Shown: in pieces, positions 13,578-21,620 of the stretch
How positions within the stretch are numbered: the stretch's first letter is position 1
How the letters are laid out: the number at the start of each line of letters is the position of its first letter
From: Ornithoclostridium faecigallinarum
Lineage (GTDB): Bacteria; Bacillota; Clostridia; Christensenellales; UBA3700
Reading direction: 5' to 3'
NCBI GenBank assembly: GCA_018713665.1
Contig: DVOI01000071.1
Span: forward strand, 1-28,757
DNA length: 28,757 nt
The notes under the pieces: model-generated
Told to the model about the DNA's origin: nothing
The model's input: only the letters and a program-made list of their open reading frames with translations
The model's database searches: none
Program-made: the position numbers and the translations under genes

Positions 13578-14566
13578 CGGACAAGAACAAGGACGTGGTC
13601 ATTTCCACGCGAGTGCGCTTTGCGCGCAACATCAACGGCTTGCCCTTCCCCCACAAACTGAGCGGGCAGGAAGAGATCTATTCGGTGTTGATGAAGAACA
13701 CTGTCGATTGCTGCAACAAGCTGTTCGCCGGCAAGTTCTACAAGACGGGCGAGACGGAGAAGTTGTTCGAGCAATCGCTCGTAGAAAAGCATTTGATCAG
13801 CGCCGAGCTGGTCAAAAAGCCGTACGGCGGCGTGTTCGTCGCCGACGACGAGACAGTCTCGATCATGATCAACGAAGAGGATCACATCCGCGAGCAATGC
13901 ATCATGCCGGGATACGACCTCGACAACGCATACGCAAAGCTGGTCAAGCTGGACGAGCTTCTCGCCCAAAACCTCGACATCGCGTATGACAAATATTTCG
14001 GCTATCTGACCGCATGCCCGACCAATCTCGGCGCGGCGATGCGCCTTTCGGCGCTCGTGTCGCTGCCGGCTTTGACGATAGGCCGCAAGATGGGCAGCCT
14101 GATTTCGGGGCTGGAAAAGCTGGGGTTCACCACGAGGGGAACGTACGGCGAGGGCACGGACGCTTCCGGCTTTGAGTATCAGATCAGCAACCAAGCCGCC
14201 GTAGGCAAGAGCGAGGAGTCGATCAAGGACATCTTCGGCAGGGCGGTCACGCAGATAATCGAATTGGAGCGCCGCGAAAGAGAGACGCTCAAACAGAAGG
14301 GAGGCGTCGACCTCAAGGACAAGATTATGCGCAGTTGGGGCATCTTGACCAATTGCTGCAAAATCAGCTCGAGCGAGTTCATGCAGCTCGTCGGCTACGC
14401 AAGACTGGGCATAGCCCTCGGCTACATAGACAAAGACTACGAGACATTGGACAATTTGGCGGTGATGACTCAGCCGGCGATGCTGTGCATGTTCGCCAAA
14501 AAGGTCCTCACCGCGGAAGAGCGCGACAGAGCGCGCGCCGCATTGACAAACAAGACATTGAATTGA
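13574..14566 (+). CDS. mcsB: Protein arginine kinase McsB
   Basis: The 330-residue kinase phosphorylates arginines and so marks proteins for ClpCP. Phosphagen-kinase motifs are intact: STRVRFARNINGLPFP (11-26), NEEDHIR (100-106) with the catalytic Glu, CPTNLG (148-153) with the reactive Cys, and GEG followed by EYQISNQ (192-207). The C-terminal RDRARA (317-322) matches the RDxxRA phosphoarginine-binding motif used in allosteric activation. It is slightly shorter than Bacillus McsB (about 360). Start: ATGA overlap with mcsA, behind GGAGGTGA. Confidence 0.95.
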   Translation: MTDKNKDVVISTRVRFARNINGLPFPHKLSGQEEIYSVLMKNTVDCCNKLFAGKFYKTGETEKLFEQSLVEKHLISAELVKKPYGGVFVADDETVSIMINEEDHIREQCIMPGYDLDNAYAKLVKLDELLAQNLDIAYDKYFGYLTACPTNLGAAMRLSALVSLPALTIGRKMGSLISGLEKLGFTTRGTYGEGTDASGFEYQISNQAAVGKSEESIKDIFGRAVTQIIELERRERETLKQKGGVDLKDKIMRSWGILTNCCKISSSEFMQLVGYARLGIALGYIDKDYETLDNLAVMTQPAMLCMFAKKVLTAEERDRARAALTNKTLN

Positions 14567-14579
14567 AGGAGGATATGAT

Positions 14580-17144
14580 ATGAAATTCACCGAAGAATGT
14601 GCGAGAGCAATCAAACAGGCTCAAACTTACGCGATGCGCAAAGGCGGTCTTTTGGGGACCGAACACATGCTCGCCGGCATAGCGAGTGCGCAATGCAAGG
14701 GCGGAAAGATCTTGGCAAGACTGATCGACGTCGACGCACTGATTGCGGCGCTTTTGCCGCAGGAGGACGAGCCGACATCCAATGTCAGGATCACGCCTCG
14801 TGTCGACAGGGCGCTGCGTTCGAGCGAGATGTACGGCAAGATGAACGGCGTCGGTGCGATCGATTCGGTCACGTTGCTCACTTGCCTGCTCGAGGACGGC
14901 GGTTCTTACGCCTGCCGCGCGCTTGCGTCGATGGGCGTCGACGTGGAAGAATTGAGGGCGCGCTTGATGGCGCAGACGATGTTCGACAGACACGAAGAAG
15001 ACGACGGCGACGATGACGAGGACGATTACGAAGACGAAGGCGAAGCCTTCGGCAGCGGGCTTAATATTGACAAAACAAACACGGGCGCCCAAAAAACCAA
15101 TATCAACGCCAAGCTGCCCAAAGAACTTCAAGATCTTGGCGAAGACCTGACCGAGAAGGCGAGACAGGGCAAACTCGACCCCATCATCGGGCGCAGCAAA
15201 GAGATTGAGAGGATCATCGAGATTCTTTGCCGCCGCACCAAGAACAACCCGGTGCTGATCGGCGAACCCGGCGTCGGCAAGAGCGCAATCGTCGAGGGAC
15301 TTGCCCAGGCGATTGTCAACGGCGACGTGCCCGAGATGCTGCGCGGCAAGACGGTGTTCTCGCTCAACATCACCTCGGTGCTGTCGGGCACCAAGTACAG
15401 GGGCGAATTCGAAGAGAGACTCAAAAAGGCGATCGACGCGATTTTGTCGAGAGGCGACATCATCGTGTTCATCGACGAGATTCATATGATTGTCGGCGCG
15501 GGTAGCACGTCCGAAAACGGCGTCGACGCCGCCAACATTCTCAAACCCATGCTGGCGAGAGGCGAGATGCAGACAATCGGCGCGACCACGCTAGACGAGT
15601 ATCGCAAGTTCATCGAAAAGGACAGTGCGCTCGAGCGCAGATTCCAGCAGATCATCGTCGATCCGCCGTCGGTCGAGGACACAATCACGATCCTCAAGGG
15701 CATCCGCTCCAAGTATGAAGAGCATCACCATGTGACGATCACCGACGAGGCTATTGAGGCGGCTGCGAAGATGTCCGACAGGTACATCAGCGACAGATTC
15801 TTGCCCGACAAGGCAATCGACCTCATCGACGAGGCGGCGTCCAAGAAGAGGATCAGCAACTTCGTGCTGCCCGACGACGTCAAGAAGATGGAAGACGAGG
15901 TCAACCGCCTCAAAGTGGAGCAGGTGAGCTTTGCAAAGCACGAGCTTTACGAAGAGGCCCAAGAGGCAAAGGTCAAGGCGGCAGAGCTTCAAAGACGCAT
16001 CGACGAGCAAAAGAAGGCGTGGCACCAAAAGCACTCCGACACAAAGCTCGAAGTGGGCGTGGACGACATCGCGGCGGTCGTGTCCGCATGGACAAAGATT
16101 CCCGTCGTCAAATTGACCGAGAGCGAGGCGCAAAGGCTGCTTCACCTCGAAGAGACGCTGCACAAGCGCGTCGTCGGACAGGACGAGGCGGTGTCCGCGG
16201 TCGCCAAGGCGGTCAGAAGGGCGAGAGCCGGCGTGCAGGACTCCAAGCGTCCGATCGGTTCGTTCATCTTCCTCGGGCCCACGGGCGTCGGCAAGACAGA
16301 GCTGTCCAAGGCGCTCGCCGAGGCGATGTTCGGCGATGAAAACATGTTGATACGTATGGATATGTCCGAGTACATGGACAAGATCAGCGTGTCCAAATTG
16401 ATAGGTTCCGCGCCCGGTTACGTCGGTTACGACGAGGGCGGACAATTGACCGAAAAGGTGCGCCGCAAGCCCTATTCCGTCGTGCTTTTCGACGAGATCG
16501 AAAAGGCTCACCCCGACGTGTTCAACATCTTGCTCCAAATCCTCGACGACGGCAGATTGACCGATTCGCACGGCAGGACGGTCAACTTCAAGAACACCAT
16601 CGTCATCATGACGTCCAACATCGGCGCGAACGAGATCAAGGCAAAGGCAAAGCTGGGCTTCGGTTCGAGCGATGCCGAGACCGATTACGACAACATGAAG
16701 GAGAGGCAGATGGAGGCGCTCAAAAAGGCGATGCGCCCCGAGTTCATCAACCGTATCGACGACGTGATAATCTTCCGTCCGCTGCGCAAAGAGGACATGA
16801 ATTCCATCGTCACGATGATGGTCGACGGGCTTGCAAAGAGGCTTGAGGAGCGCGACATCGGGCTTGCGGTGACCGACGCGGCGAAGAATTACATCGTCGA
16901 GCACGGCACCAACGTCGAGTACGGCGCACGTCCGTTGAGGAGAGCGGTCCAGAAATACATCGAGGACGAATTGAGCGAATTGATCTTGGAGAACAAGGTC
17001 GCAATCGGCCAAAACGTGACCGTCGACGTCGGCGAGGACGGCGCGCTCAAATTCGTGCCCGGCGAGATGCGCGGCGCGGCGAAAGACGAGGCGCAGGCGG
17101 CGAAAGAGGAGAAGCCGAGCGGCGACGAGCCCAAGGCGGAATGA
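14580..17144 (+). CDS. clpC: ATP-dependent Clp protease ATP-binding subunit ClpC
   Basis: The 854-residue AAA+ unfoldase feeds substrates to ClpP. Order: Clp-N double repeat (1-135), a very acidic linker (about 138-160), AAA+ 1 with Walker A GEPGVGKS (228-235), a ClpC-type middle coiled region with a UVR-like part (near 440-480), AAA+ 2 with Walker A GPTGVGKT (566-573), and the ClpP-docking LGF loop (692-694). The C-terminal tail is charged. The acidic linker is more pronounced than usual. It is the last gene of the ctsR operon and starts 13 nt after mcsB behind AAGGAGG. Confidence 0.97.
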   Translation: MKFTEECARAIKQAQTYAMRKGGLLGTEHMLAGIASAQCKGGKILARLIDVDALIAALLPQEDEPTSNVRITPRVDRALRSSEMYGKMNGVGAIDSVTLLTCLLEDGGSYACRALASMGVDVEELRARLMAQTMFDRHEEDDGDDDEDDYEDEGEAFGSGLNIDKTNTGAQKTNINAKLPKELQDLGEDLTEKARQGKLDPIIGRSKEIERIIEILCRRTKNNPVLIGEPGVGKSAIVEGLAQAIVNGDVPEMLRGKTVFSLNITSVLSGTKYRGEFEERLKKAIDAILSRGDIIVFIDEIHMIVGAGSTSENGVDAANILKPMLARGEMQTIGATTLDEYRKFIEKDSALERRFQQIIVDPPSVEDTITILKGIRSKYEEHHHVTITDEAIEAAAKMSDRYISDRFLPDKAIDLIDEAASKKRISNFVLPDDVKKMEDEVNRLKVEQVSFAKHELYEEAQEAKVKAAELQRRIDEQKKAWHQKHSDTKLEVGVDDIAAVVSAWTKIPVVKLTESEAQRLLHLEETLHKRVVGQDEAVSAVAKAVRRARAGVQDSKRPIGSFIFLGPTGVGKTELSKALAEAMFGDENMLIRMDMSEYMDKISVSKLIGSAPGYVGYDEGGQLTEKVRRKPYSVVLFDEIEKAHPDVFNILLQILDDGRLTDSHGRTVNFKNTIVIMTSNIGANEIKAKAKLGFGSSDAETDYDNMKERQMEALKKAMRPEFINRIDDVIIFRPLRKEDMNSIVTMMVDGLAKRLEERDIGLAVTDAAKNYIVEHGTNVEYGARPLRRAVQKYIEDELSELILENKVAIGQNVTVDVGEDGALKFVPGEMRGAAKDEAQAAKEEKPSGDEPKAE

Positions 17145-17175
17145 CGCGATAACCCGAAACATATTCGCGATTTTG

Positions 17176-17206
17176 AAAAAGGAGCGGCGAAAGTCGCCCC
17201 TTTTTC
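17176..17206 (+). terminator. Terminator of the ctsR operon
   Basis: AAAAAGG at 17176-17182 pairs with CCTTTTT at about 17199-17205, enclosing GGCGA/TCGCC around AAG. A T run ends the structure. It lies about 31 bp after clpC. Confidence 0.85.
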
Positions 17207-17227
17207 GCGCCCCCTGGCGCGCAATTG

Positions 17228-17256
17228 TTGCAAAATGTACGGCAATGCAATATAAT
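17228..17256 (+). promoter_or_regulatory. Promoter of prmA, apparently leaderless
   Basis: TTGCAA (17228-17233) and TATAAT (17251-17256) have a 17-bp spacer. The expected transcription start falls at about 17263, which is the A of the prmA ATG. No ribosome binding site is present between the -10 box and the ATG. Confidence 0.75.
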
Positions 17257-17262
17257 AGAGCC

Positions 17263-18198
17263 ATGGATTACAGAGAGATCACCGTTTTTACGACCACCGC
17301 CGCGAGCGAGCTCGTCGCGGACATATTGACCGACCTCGGCAGCGAAGGCGTGGGTATCTATGACAAAAACGACTTTTTGCAATTGTGCAAGAGCGACGTC
17401 GTTTGGGACTATGTCGACGAGAGCGTGCTCGCCGCAAGCGAGGTCGTGCGCGTGCTCGGCTATTTCCCCGAAGAGGGCGCGGACGAGATTGAGAGGGAGC
17501 TCGGCGAGAGATTGGACGATCTCAAACGCGATTGCGCGTTCGAGACCGGTTCGCTCGAGACGTCCCGACGCGTCGTCGGCGACGAGGATTGGAACGTCGT
17601 CTGGCGCAAGTTCTACAGCCCGATTGAGTGCGGCGGCGTCGCCGTCGTCCCGGGTTGGATAGACTATACGCCCAAAGAGGGCGTCAAGGTCGTCAAGATG
17701 GATCCCGGCATGGCGTTCGGCACCGGCGAGCACGAGACGACGCGGCTATGTCTCAAATTGATGCAGGACGGGCCTATCGAGGGCGCGCGCACCGCCGACC
17801 TCGGCACGGGCAGCGGCATACTCGCGGTTGCGGCGTCCAAGCTGGGCGCGTCGAGCGTGGACGCGTGCGACATCGACGAAAAGGCGGTCGCGGTCGCAAA
17901 GAGCAATTGCGACATCAACGGCGTGACCAACGTGACCGTAAAGCAGGCTGACTTGCTGGCGGAGCTGAGCGGACAGTACGACCTCATCCTCGCCAACATC
18001 ACCGCCGACATCCTGATCAGGCTCGCAGAGGGCGTCGCGCCCTATCTCGCGCCGCAGGGCAGACTGATCGTCAGCGGCATCATCGCCGCGAGGCTGGAGG
18101 GCGTAAAGAGCGCGTTTTTGAACGCGGGATTCGAGGTCGCGCGGCAGGAGCGCGACGGCGAATGGCACGCGATGGAGTTGAGACGGGCATGGAGATAA
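17263..18198 (+). CDS. prmA: Ribosomal protein L11 methyltransferase
   Basis: The 311-residue SAM-dependent enzyme trimethylates ribosomal protein L11. The N-terminal substrate-recognition domain starts MDYREITVFTTTAASELVAD; the methyltransferase domain has DPGMAFGTGEHETTRLCL and motif I DLGTGSGILAVAASKLGA, then the NPPF-like LANITADI. ATG 17263 gives the family's normal start and length; a frame running up to 17173 would cross the clpC terminator. There is no Shine-Dalgarno, and the promoter suggests a leaderless message. The rsmE gene overlaps its last 10 bases. Confidence 0.94.
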   Translation: MDYREITVFTTTAASELVADILTDLGSEGVGIYDKNDFLQLCKSDVVWDYVDESVLAASEVVRVLGYFPEEGADEIERELGERLDDLKRDCAFETGSLETSRRVVGDEDWNVVWRKFYSPIECGGVAVVPGWIDYTPKEGVKVVKMDPGMAFGTGEHETTRLCLKLMQDGPIEGARTADLGTGSGILAVAASKLGASSVDACDIDEKAVAVAKSNCDINGVTNVTVKQADLLAELSGQYDLILANITADILIRLAEGVAPYLAPQGRLIVSGIIAARLEGVKSAFLNAGFEVARQERDGEWHAMELRRAWR

Positions 18199-18917
18199 GG
18201 CGGTTTTTTGCGGACGTGTCGGACGTGTACGGCGACGAGGTCACGATAGGCGGCGACGAGTTCGTCCACATGACCAAGGTGCTCAGGCACAAGCCCGGCT
18301 ACAAAATCGTCGTCTGTCCCGGCGACGGCAGCGAACTCGATTGCACTTTGACTTCGATCGGCGCGGACAGTGCGGTCGCGCGAATAGACGGCAGACGGCG
18401 CGGCGCGGCGGAATTGCCCTATCGCGTCACTCTCTTTCAGGCTTTGCCCAAGGGGGACAAGCTGTCGTACATCGTTCAAAAGTGCGTTGAACTGGGCGCG
18501 GCGCGAATCGTGCCGTTTGCGTCCGAGCGCACGGAAGAGACAAAATTCAACCGCGCGCGCATGGAGCGCGTCGCGATCGAGGCGTGCAAGCAATGCGGCA
18601 GATGCGTGCGCTGCGAGGTCGGCGAGCTCACCGATTTTGACGGCGTGCTGTCGCGCATCGCGGACGCCGAACTTGCGATCATGCCGTACGAGCACGCTCT
18701 CAACGGCAGGATGGGCGACGTCCCCGGGCTGAAAGAGGCGAAGGACATCGCGCTCATCATAGGCAGCGAGGGCGGGTTCGCCCCCGGCGAAGTCGAGAGA
18801 GCTATCGCCGCCGGCGCAAAGACGGTCACGCTGGGCGAGCGTATTTTGCGTTGCGAGACGGCGGGGCTTGTCGCGTTGGCGATCGTCGATTACGAAAGAG
18901 GAGAGTTGGGCAAGTGA
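18189..18917 (+). CDS. rsmE: 16S rRNA (uracil-1498-N3)-methyltransferase
   Basis: The 242-residue SPOUT-class enzyme methylates U1498 of 16S rRNA. An N-terminal PUA-like region (EIRRFFADVSDVYGDEVTIG, HMTKVLRHKPG) precedes the knotted SAM-binding domain with ALPKGDKLSYIVQKCVELGA, IIGSEGGFAPGEVE and LGERILRCETAGL. The ATG at 18189 gives the family N-terminus; it lies inside the prmA end (10-base overlap). The stop overlaps the GTG start of mtaB. Position between prmA and mtaB is the common order in Bacillota. Confidence 0.95.
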   Translation: MEIRRFFADVSDVYGDEVTIGGDEFVHMTKVLRHKPGYKIVVCPGDGSELDCTLTSIGADSAVARIDGRRRGAAELPYRVTLFQALPKGDKLSYIVQKCVELGAARIVPFASERTEETKFNRARMERVAIEACKQCGRCVRCEVGELTDFDGVLSRIADAELAIMPYEHALNGRMGDVPGLKEAKDIALIIGSEGGFAPGEVERAIAAGAKTVTLGERILRCETAGLVALAIVDYERGELGK

Positions 18918-20146
18918 AGGTCGCGGTCTGCAACCTCGGTTGCAAAGTCAACAAGTATGAGTGCGATTGCATCGTCACCGCGCTGCGCCGCATGGGACAC
19001 GAGGTCGTCACGGCGCTCGAGCCGGCGGACGCTTACATCGTCAACACCTGCGCGGTGACGGGCGAGGCGGAACGCAAGTCGCGCCAATTCGTCACGCGCT
19101 GTCTGCGCCAAAATCCTTCGGCGACGGTCGCGGTGATCGGCTGCGCGAGCCAGCACGACGCAAGTCCGTTCCGCAAACGGGACGGCGTGACATATATCGG
19201 CGGCGTCGCCGACAAGGCGGCGGCAGCGGTGCGCTTTTGCGAAAAGGCGACCGACGTAGCGCCTCTTCCGCTCGAATACGACGGGCTTTGCGACCCCGCC
19301 GAGGATCGCACGAGGGCGTACATCAAGGTTCAGGACGGCTGCGACAACTTCTGTTCGTATTGCCTCATTCCGTACCTGCGCGGCCGCAGCCGCTCGCGCG
19401 CCCTTGCCGATTGCGTCGCCGAGTGCGAGGCGGTCGCCGCGCGTAGCCGCGAGATTGTGCTGACGGGCATCGACCTGTCGTCGTACGGCAAGAACATCGG
19501 TTCGTCGCTTGCCGAACTCATCGCCGCGCTCAAAGACGTCGACGTCCGCATCAGATTGGGTTCGCTCGAGGTCGGCGTCGTCGACGAAAAGCTGCTCGGC
19601 GCGCTCAAAGGGCTCAAACGGTTTTGTCCGCAATTCCACCTGTCGCTCCAAAGCGGCGGCGACGCGGTGCTCAAGCGCATGAACCGCCACTATACATCCG
19701 CGCAATACGCGGCGAAGGTCGCGCTCATCCGCGAGGCGTTCCCTGATGCGGCGGTCACGACCGACCTCATTTGCGGCTTTCCGACCGAGACGGAGGGCGA
19801 CTTTGAGCAAAGTCTCGAGTTTGTCGAGAGCATGCGTTTTGCGCAAGTGCACGTCTTCGGCTATTCACCGCGCAGCGGTACGGTCGCGGCAAAGCTGCCG
19901 CAACTGCCGGCAAACGTCGTCGAAGAGCGCGTCGCGCGCGCCGTCGCGGTCGCCGAAAAGTGCAAGCGCGAGTTTTTGAGCGCCCTCGTCGGCAAACGCC
20001 TCGACGTGCTCGCCGAGCAATACGAGGACGGCTGCACGAGCGGACACAGCCTCGAATTTGTCAAGGCGTACATCCCCGGGCGGCACGACGGCGAACTGTC
20101 CGTCACGGTCAAACAGTTGTACAAAGACGGCGTCATCGCCGAATAG
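18914..20146 (+). CDS. mtaB: tRNA t6A37 methylthiotransferase MtaB
   Basis: The 410-residue radical-SAM enzyme converts t6A37 to ms2t6A37 in tRNAs reading ANN codons. The N-terminal cluster cysteines are C10 (NLGCKVN), C46 (NTCAVTG) and C77 (IGCASQ). The radical-SAM CxxxCxxC is C143, C147, C150 (DGCDNFCSYC). A short TRAM-like tail ends the protein. The start is GTG at 18914-18916, overlapping the rsmE TGA; an ATG 63 bp upstream lies inside rsmE and would add an unrelated tail. GAGGAG precedes the GTG. Confidence 0.94.
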   Translation: MKVAVCNLGCKVNKYECDCIVTALRRMGHEVVTALEPADAYIVNTCAVTGEAERKSRQFVTRCLRQNPSATVAVIGCASQHDASPFRKRDGVTYIGGVADKAAAAVRFCEKATDVAPLPLEYDGLCDPAEDRTRAYIKVQDGCDNFCSYCLIPYLRGRSRSRALADCVAECEAVAARSREIVLTGIDLSSYGKNIGSSLAELIAALKDVDVRIRLGSLEVGVVDEKLLGALKGLKRFCPQFHLSLQSGGDAVLKRMNRHYTSAQYAAKVALIREAFPDAAVTTDLICGFPTETEGDFEQSLEFVESMRFAQVHVFGYSPRSGTVAAKLPQLPANVVEERVARAVAVAEKCKREFLSALVGKRLDVLAEQYEDGCTSGHSLEFVKAYIPGRHDGELSVTVKQLYKDGVIAE

Positions 20147-20154
20147 GAGGAAAT

Positions 20155-20562
20155 ATGGACGACTGCATTTTTTGCAAGATAATCAAGGGCGACATCCCTT
20201 CGTACAAGATCTATGAGGACGACAAAACCTATGCGTTCCTCGACATCGCGGGCGACTTTGAGGGACATACCCTCGTCGTGCCCAAGGCGCATACCGCCGA
20301 CTTGATCGCATGCCCCGAAGGCGACCTCGCCGCCGTCTTTGCGACCGCGCGCAAACTCGCCAAACACTTTGTCGAGGATTGCGGCTTTGACGGCGCGAAC
20401 CTCGTCAATTGCACGCGCGAAGCGGGGCAACAAAGCGTGTTCCACTTCCACGTACACGTCATTCCTCGGCGCAACGGAGACGGCGCGAACGTGTTCAACA
20501 CCCGTCCCGACCAAGGCTACGACCTCGCGGCGGTTGCGAAAAAACTTGTGTTGAAAGCGTAA
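20155..20562 (+). CDS. HIT family nucleotide-binding protein
   Basis: The 135-residue histidine-triad hydrolase, probably acting on nucleoside phosphoramidates or similar AMP conjugates. It begins DDCIFCKIIKGDIPSYKIYE (the Cys pair and residues typical of HINT-type proteins) and ends with the triad FHFHVHVIPR. TAGGAGG stands before the ATG, eight bases after mtaB. This location next to mtaB and rpsU is common in Clostridia. The substrate cannot be told from the sequence. Confidence 0.95.
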   Translation: MDDCIFCKIIKGDIPSYKIYEDDKTYAFLDIAGDFEGHTLVVPKAHTADLIACPEGDLAAVFATARKLAKHFVEDCGFDGANLVNCTREAGQQSVFHFHVHVIPRRNGDGANVFNTRPDQGYDLAAVAKKLVLKA

Positions 20563-20579
20563 AAAGCGCGTGCGGACAG

Positions 20580-20608
20580 TTGACAAAAGGCGCGCACGCC
20601 TTTATAAT
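20580..20608 (+). promoter_or_regulatory. Promoter of rpsU
   Basis: TTGACA (20580-20585) and TATAAT (20603-20608) match the consensus exactly, 17 bp apart. Most of the promoter lies between inverted arms GCGTGCG (20568-20574) and CGCACGC (20593-20599), so a hairpin at the end of the HIT transcript and the promoter overlap. Confidence 0.9.
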
Positions 20609-20651
20609 AAGAAAGCAAAATAAAACCCGATTGCGGGAAGGAGGCGATGAT

Positions 20652-20831
20652 ATGTCAACAGTAAGAGTAGGCGAGGCCGAAAGTCTGGAGAGCGCTCTCA
20701 AGCGTTTCAAGCGCAAGTGCGCCAGAGACGGCATTATCGGCGAGCTCCGCAAGAGGGAGGCGTACGAGAAGCCCAGCGTAAAGCGCAAGAAGAAGGCAGA
20801 GGCGGCACGCAAGCGCATGTATAAATCCTGA
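20652..20831 (+). CDS. rpsU: 30S ribosomal protein S21
   Basis: The 59-residue basic protein matches S21 throughout (EAESLESALKRFKRKCARDG, then EKPSVKRKKKAEAARKR). S21 helps mRNA pairing at initiation. AGGAGG precedes the ATG by about seven bases. It has its own consensus promoter as well as possible read-through from the HIT gene. The last two bases of its TGA stop are also the first two bases of the terminal inverted repeat of the element downstream. Confidence 0.96.
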   Translation: MSTVRVGEAESLESALKRFKRKCARDGIIGELRKREAYEKPSVKRKKKAEAARKRMYKS

Positions 20832-21051
20832 CCGCGCCGCGCGTATGTGGGCAAGGTTGAGGCGGCGGCTTTTACGCAGGGGCATCGTCCCGCCGCTTGC
20901 TAAGACCCAAGGGTATTGACCTGCGCGGTCGATGACTCGCCCCTGCGCAAAATACGCTCGCCTCAACTGCGAGCACCGACAAAAAAATTCCGACGGCAAA
21001 ACGCCGTCGGATATTTTTATGTCGGCTTGCTCACATACGCGCGGCGCGGTC
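20830..21051. repeat. 222-bp element with 20-bp perfect terminal inverted repeats
   Basis: The left end GACCGCGCCGCGCGTATGTG (20830-20849) is the exact reverse complement of the right end (21032-21051); pairing extends through GCAAG after one mismatch. Inside is a long imperfect stem: GTTGAGGCG (20856-20864) with CGCCTCAAC (20959-20967) and CGCAGGGGC (20875-20883) with GCCCCTGCG (20939-20947), capped by about 55 nt including GACCCAAGGGTATTGACC. The right part holds a terminator hairpin. There is no coding frame. It is MITE-like, or could be an RNA gene. It starts inside the rpsU stop codon, and a second copy starts in the same way at 28627. Confidence 0.85.
20981..21018. terminator. Bidirectional terminator hairpin inside the element
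   Basis: TCCGACGGC (20989-20997) and GCCGTCGGA (21003-21011) are separated by AAAAC. A seven-A run precedes it and a T-rich run follows, so both strands look like rho-independent terminators. It probably ends the rpsU transcript. Copies recur at about 21508-21545 and 21638-21675. Confidence 0.85.
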
Positions 21052-21086
21052 TATTTTTGGGCTTGGTTCTATGACAGGCAGGCAAG

Positions 21087-21390
21087 GAGCGGATCTTTTC
21101 CGCTCAATTCGTATTTAGTAAGTCGCGTTAAAATCGATTGGGCAGATAGTGCCAAGCAGCTTTGAGTGAGCGACTTGGTGCAGATTTGCGGCGAAAGGGT
21201 TGTGATGCGTACCTCAATGGTACGCGAGCGTTCCGAGAGGTGCAAAGATGCCCAAACGAGCCGCTCAAAGCGACGAGAAGTGCCGCACCCCAAAGGTGGT
21301 GCGGAACAAAGATGACTTGTCTGAGCGGAAAATCTCTCGCTCAAAACTAAACCGAAAAAAGAGGACGGCAAAATTGTCGTCCTCATTCTT
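21087..21390 (+). ncRNA. Candidate structured RNA, short version (copy 2)
   Basis: It starts with the hairpin GAGCGGATCTTTTCCGCTC (21087-21105). Then come a conserved ATCGATTGG box, helix GCCAAG/CTTGGT (21151-21156, 21174-21179), the conserved TTTGCGGCGAAAGGGTTGTG, and helix GCGTACC/GGTACGC (21207-21213, 21219-21225). Next are the near-identical GCGAGCGTTCCGAGAG and GATGCCCAAACGAGCCGCT segments, helix CCGCACC/GGTGCGG, a GAGCG/CGCTC hairpin, and a closing GAGGACG/CGTCCTC terminator (21361-21384). Against copy 1 the first two helices are changed on both strands so that pairing is kept. No frame is conserved. Class unknown. Confidence 0.6.
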
Positions 21391-21490
21391 TCGGCTCGTC
21401 TTCCTAACCGCTGCGCGGTCTGTTTTCTTATCTAACCATTGAGCAATCTCTTTTTTGCTTGGCTCAATGATAGGCAGGCAAGGAGCATTG

Positions 21491-21578
21491 CAACTGCGAG
21501 CACCGACAAAAAAATTCCGACGGCAAAACGCCGTCGGATATTTTTATGTCGGCTTGCTCACATACGCGCGGCGCGGTC
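21491..21578. repeat. Right-half copy of the terminal-inverted-repeat element
   Basis: This segment is identical to 20964-21051: CAACTGCGAGCACCGAC, the terminator hairpin, GTCGGCTTGCTCACATACG and the right terminal repeat. The left half is absent. It is the first unit of a tandem pair with a 130-bp period. Confidence 0.85.
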
Positions 21579-21620
21579 TTTTTTGGGGTTGGTTCGTCGA
21601 CGGGCAGGTAAGGAGCATTG

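Noticed and set aside
17173..17262. An extended prmA N-terminus from 17173
   Set aside because: It runs through the clpC terminator and the prmA promoter and adds residues unlike the family.
20856..20967. The stem in the 222-bp element as a 6S RNA
   Set aside because: It is a long stem with a wide cap and a CCAAGGG motif that recalls 6S RNA, but it lacks a recognisable open-promoter-like central bubble, is inside terminal inverted repeats, and occurs at least twice nearby.
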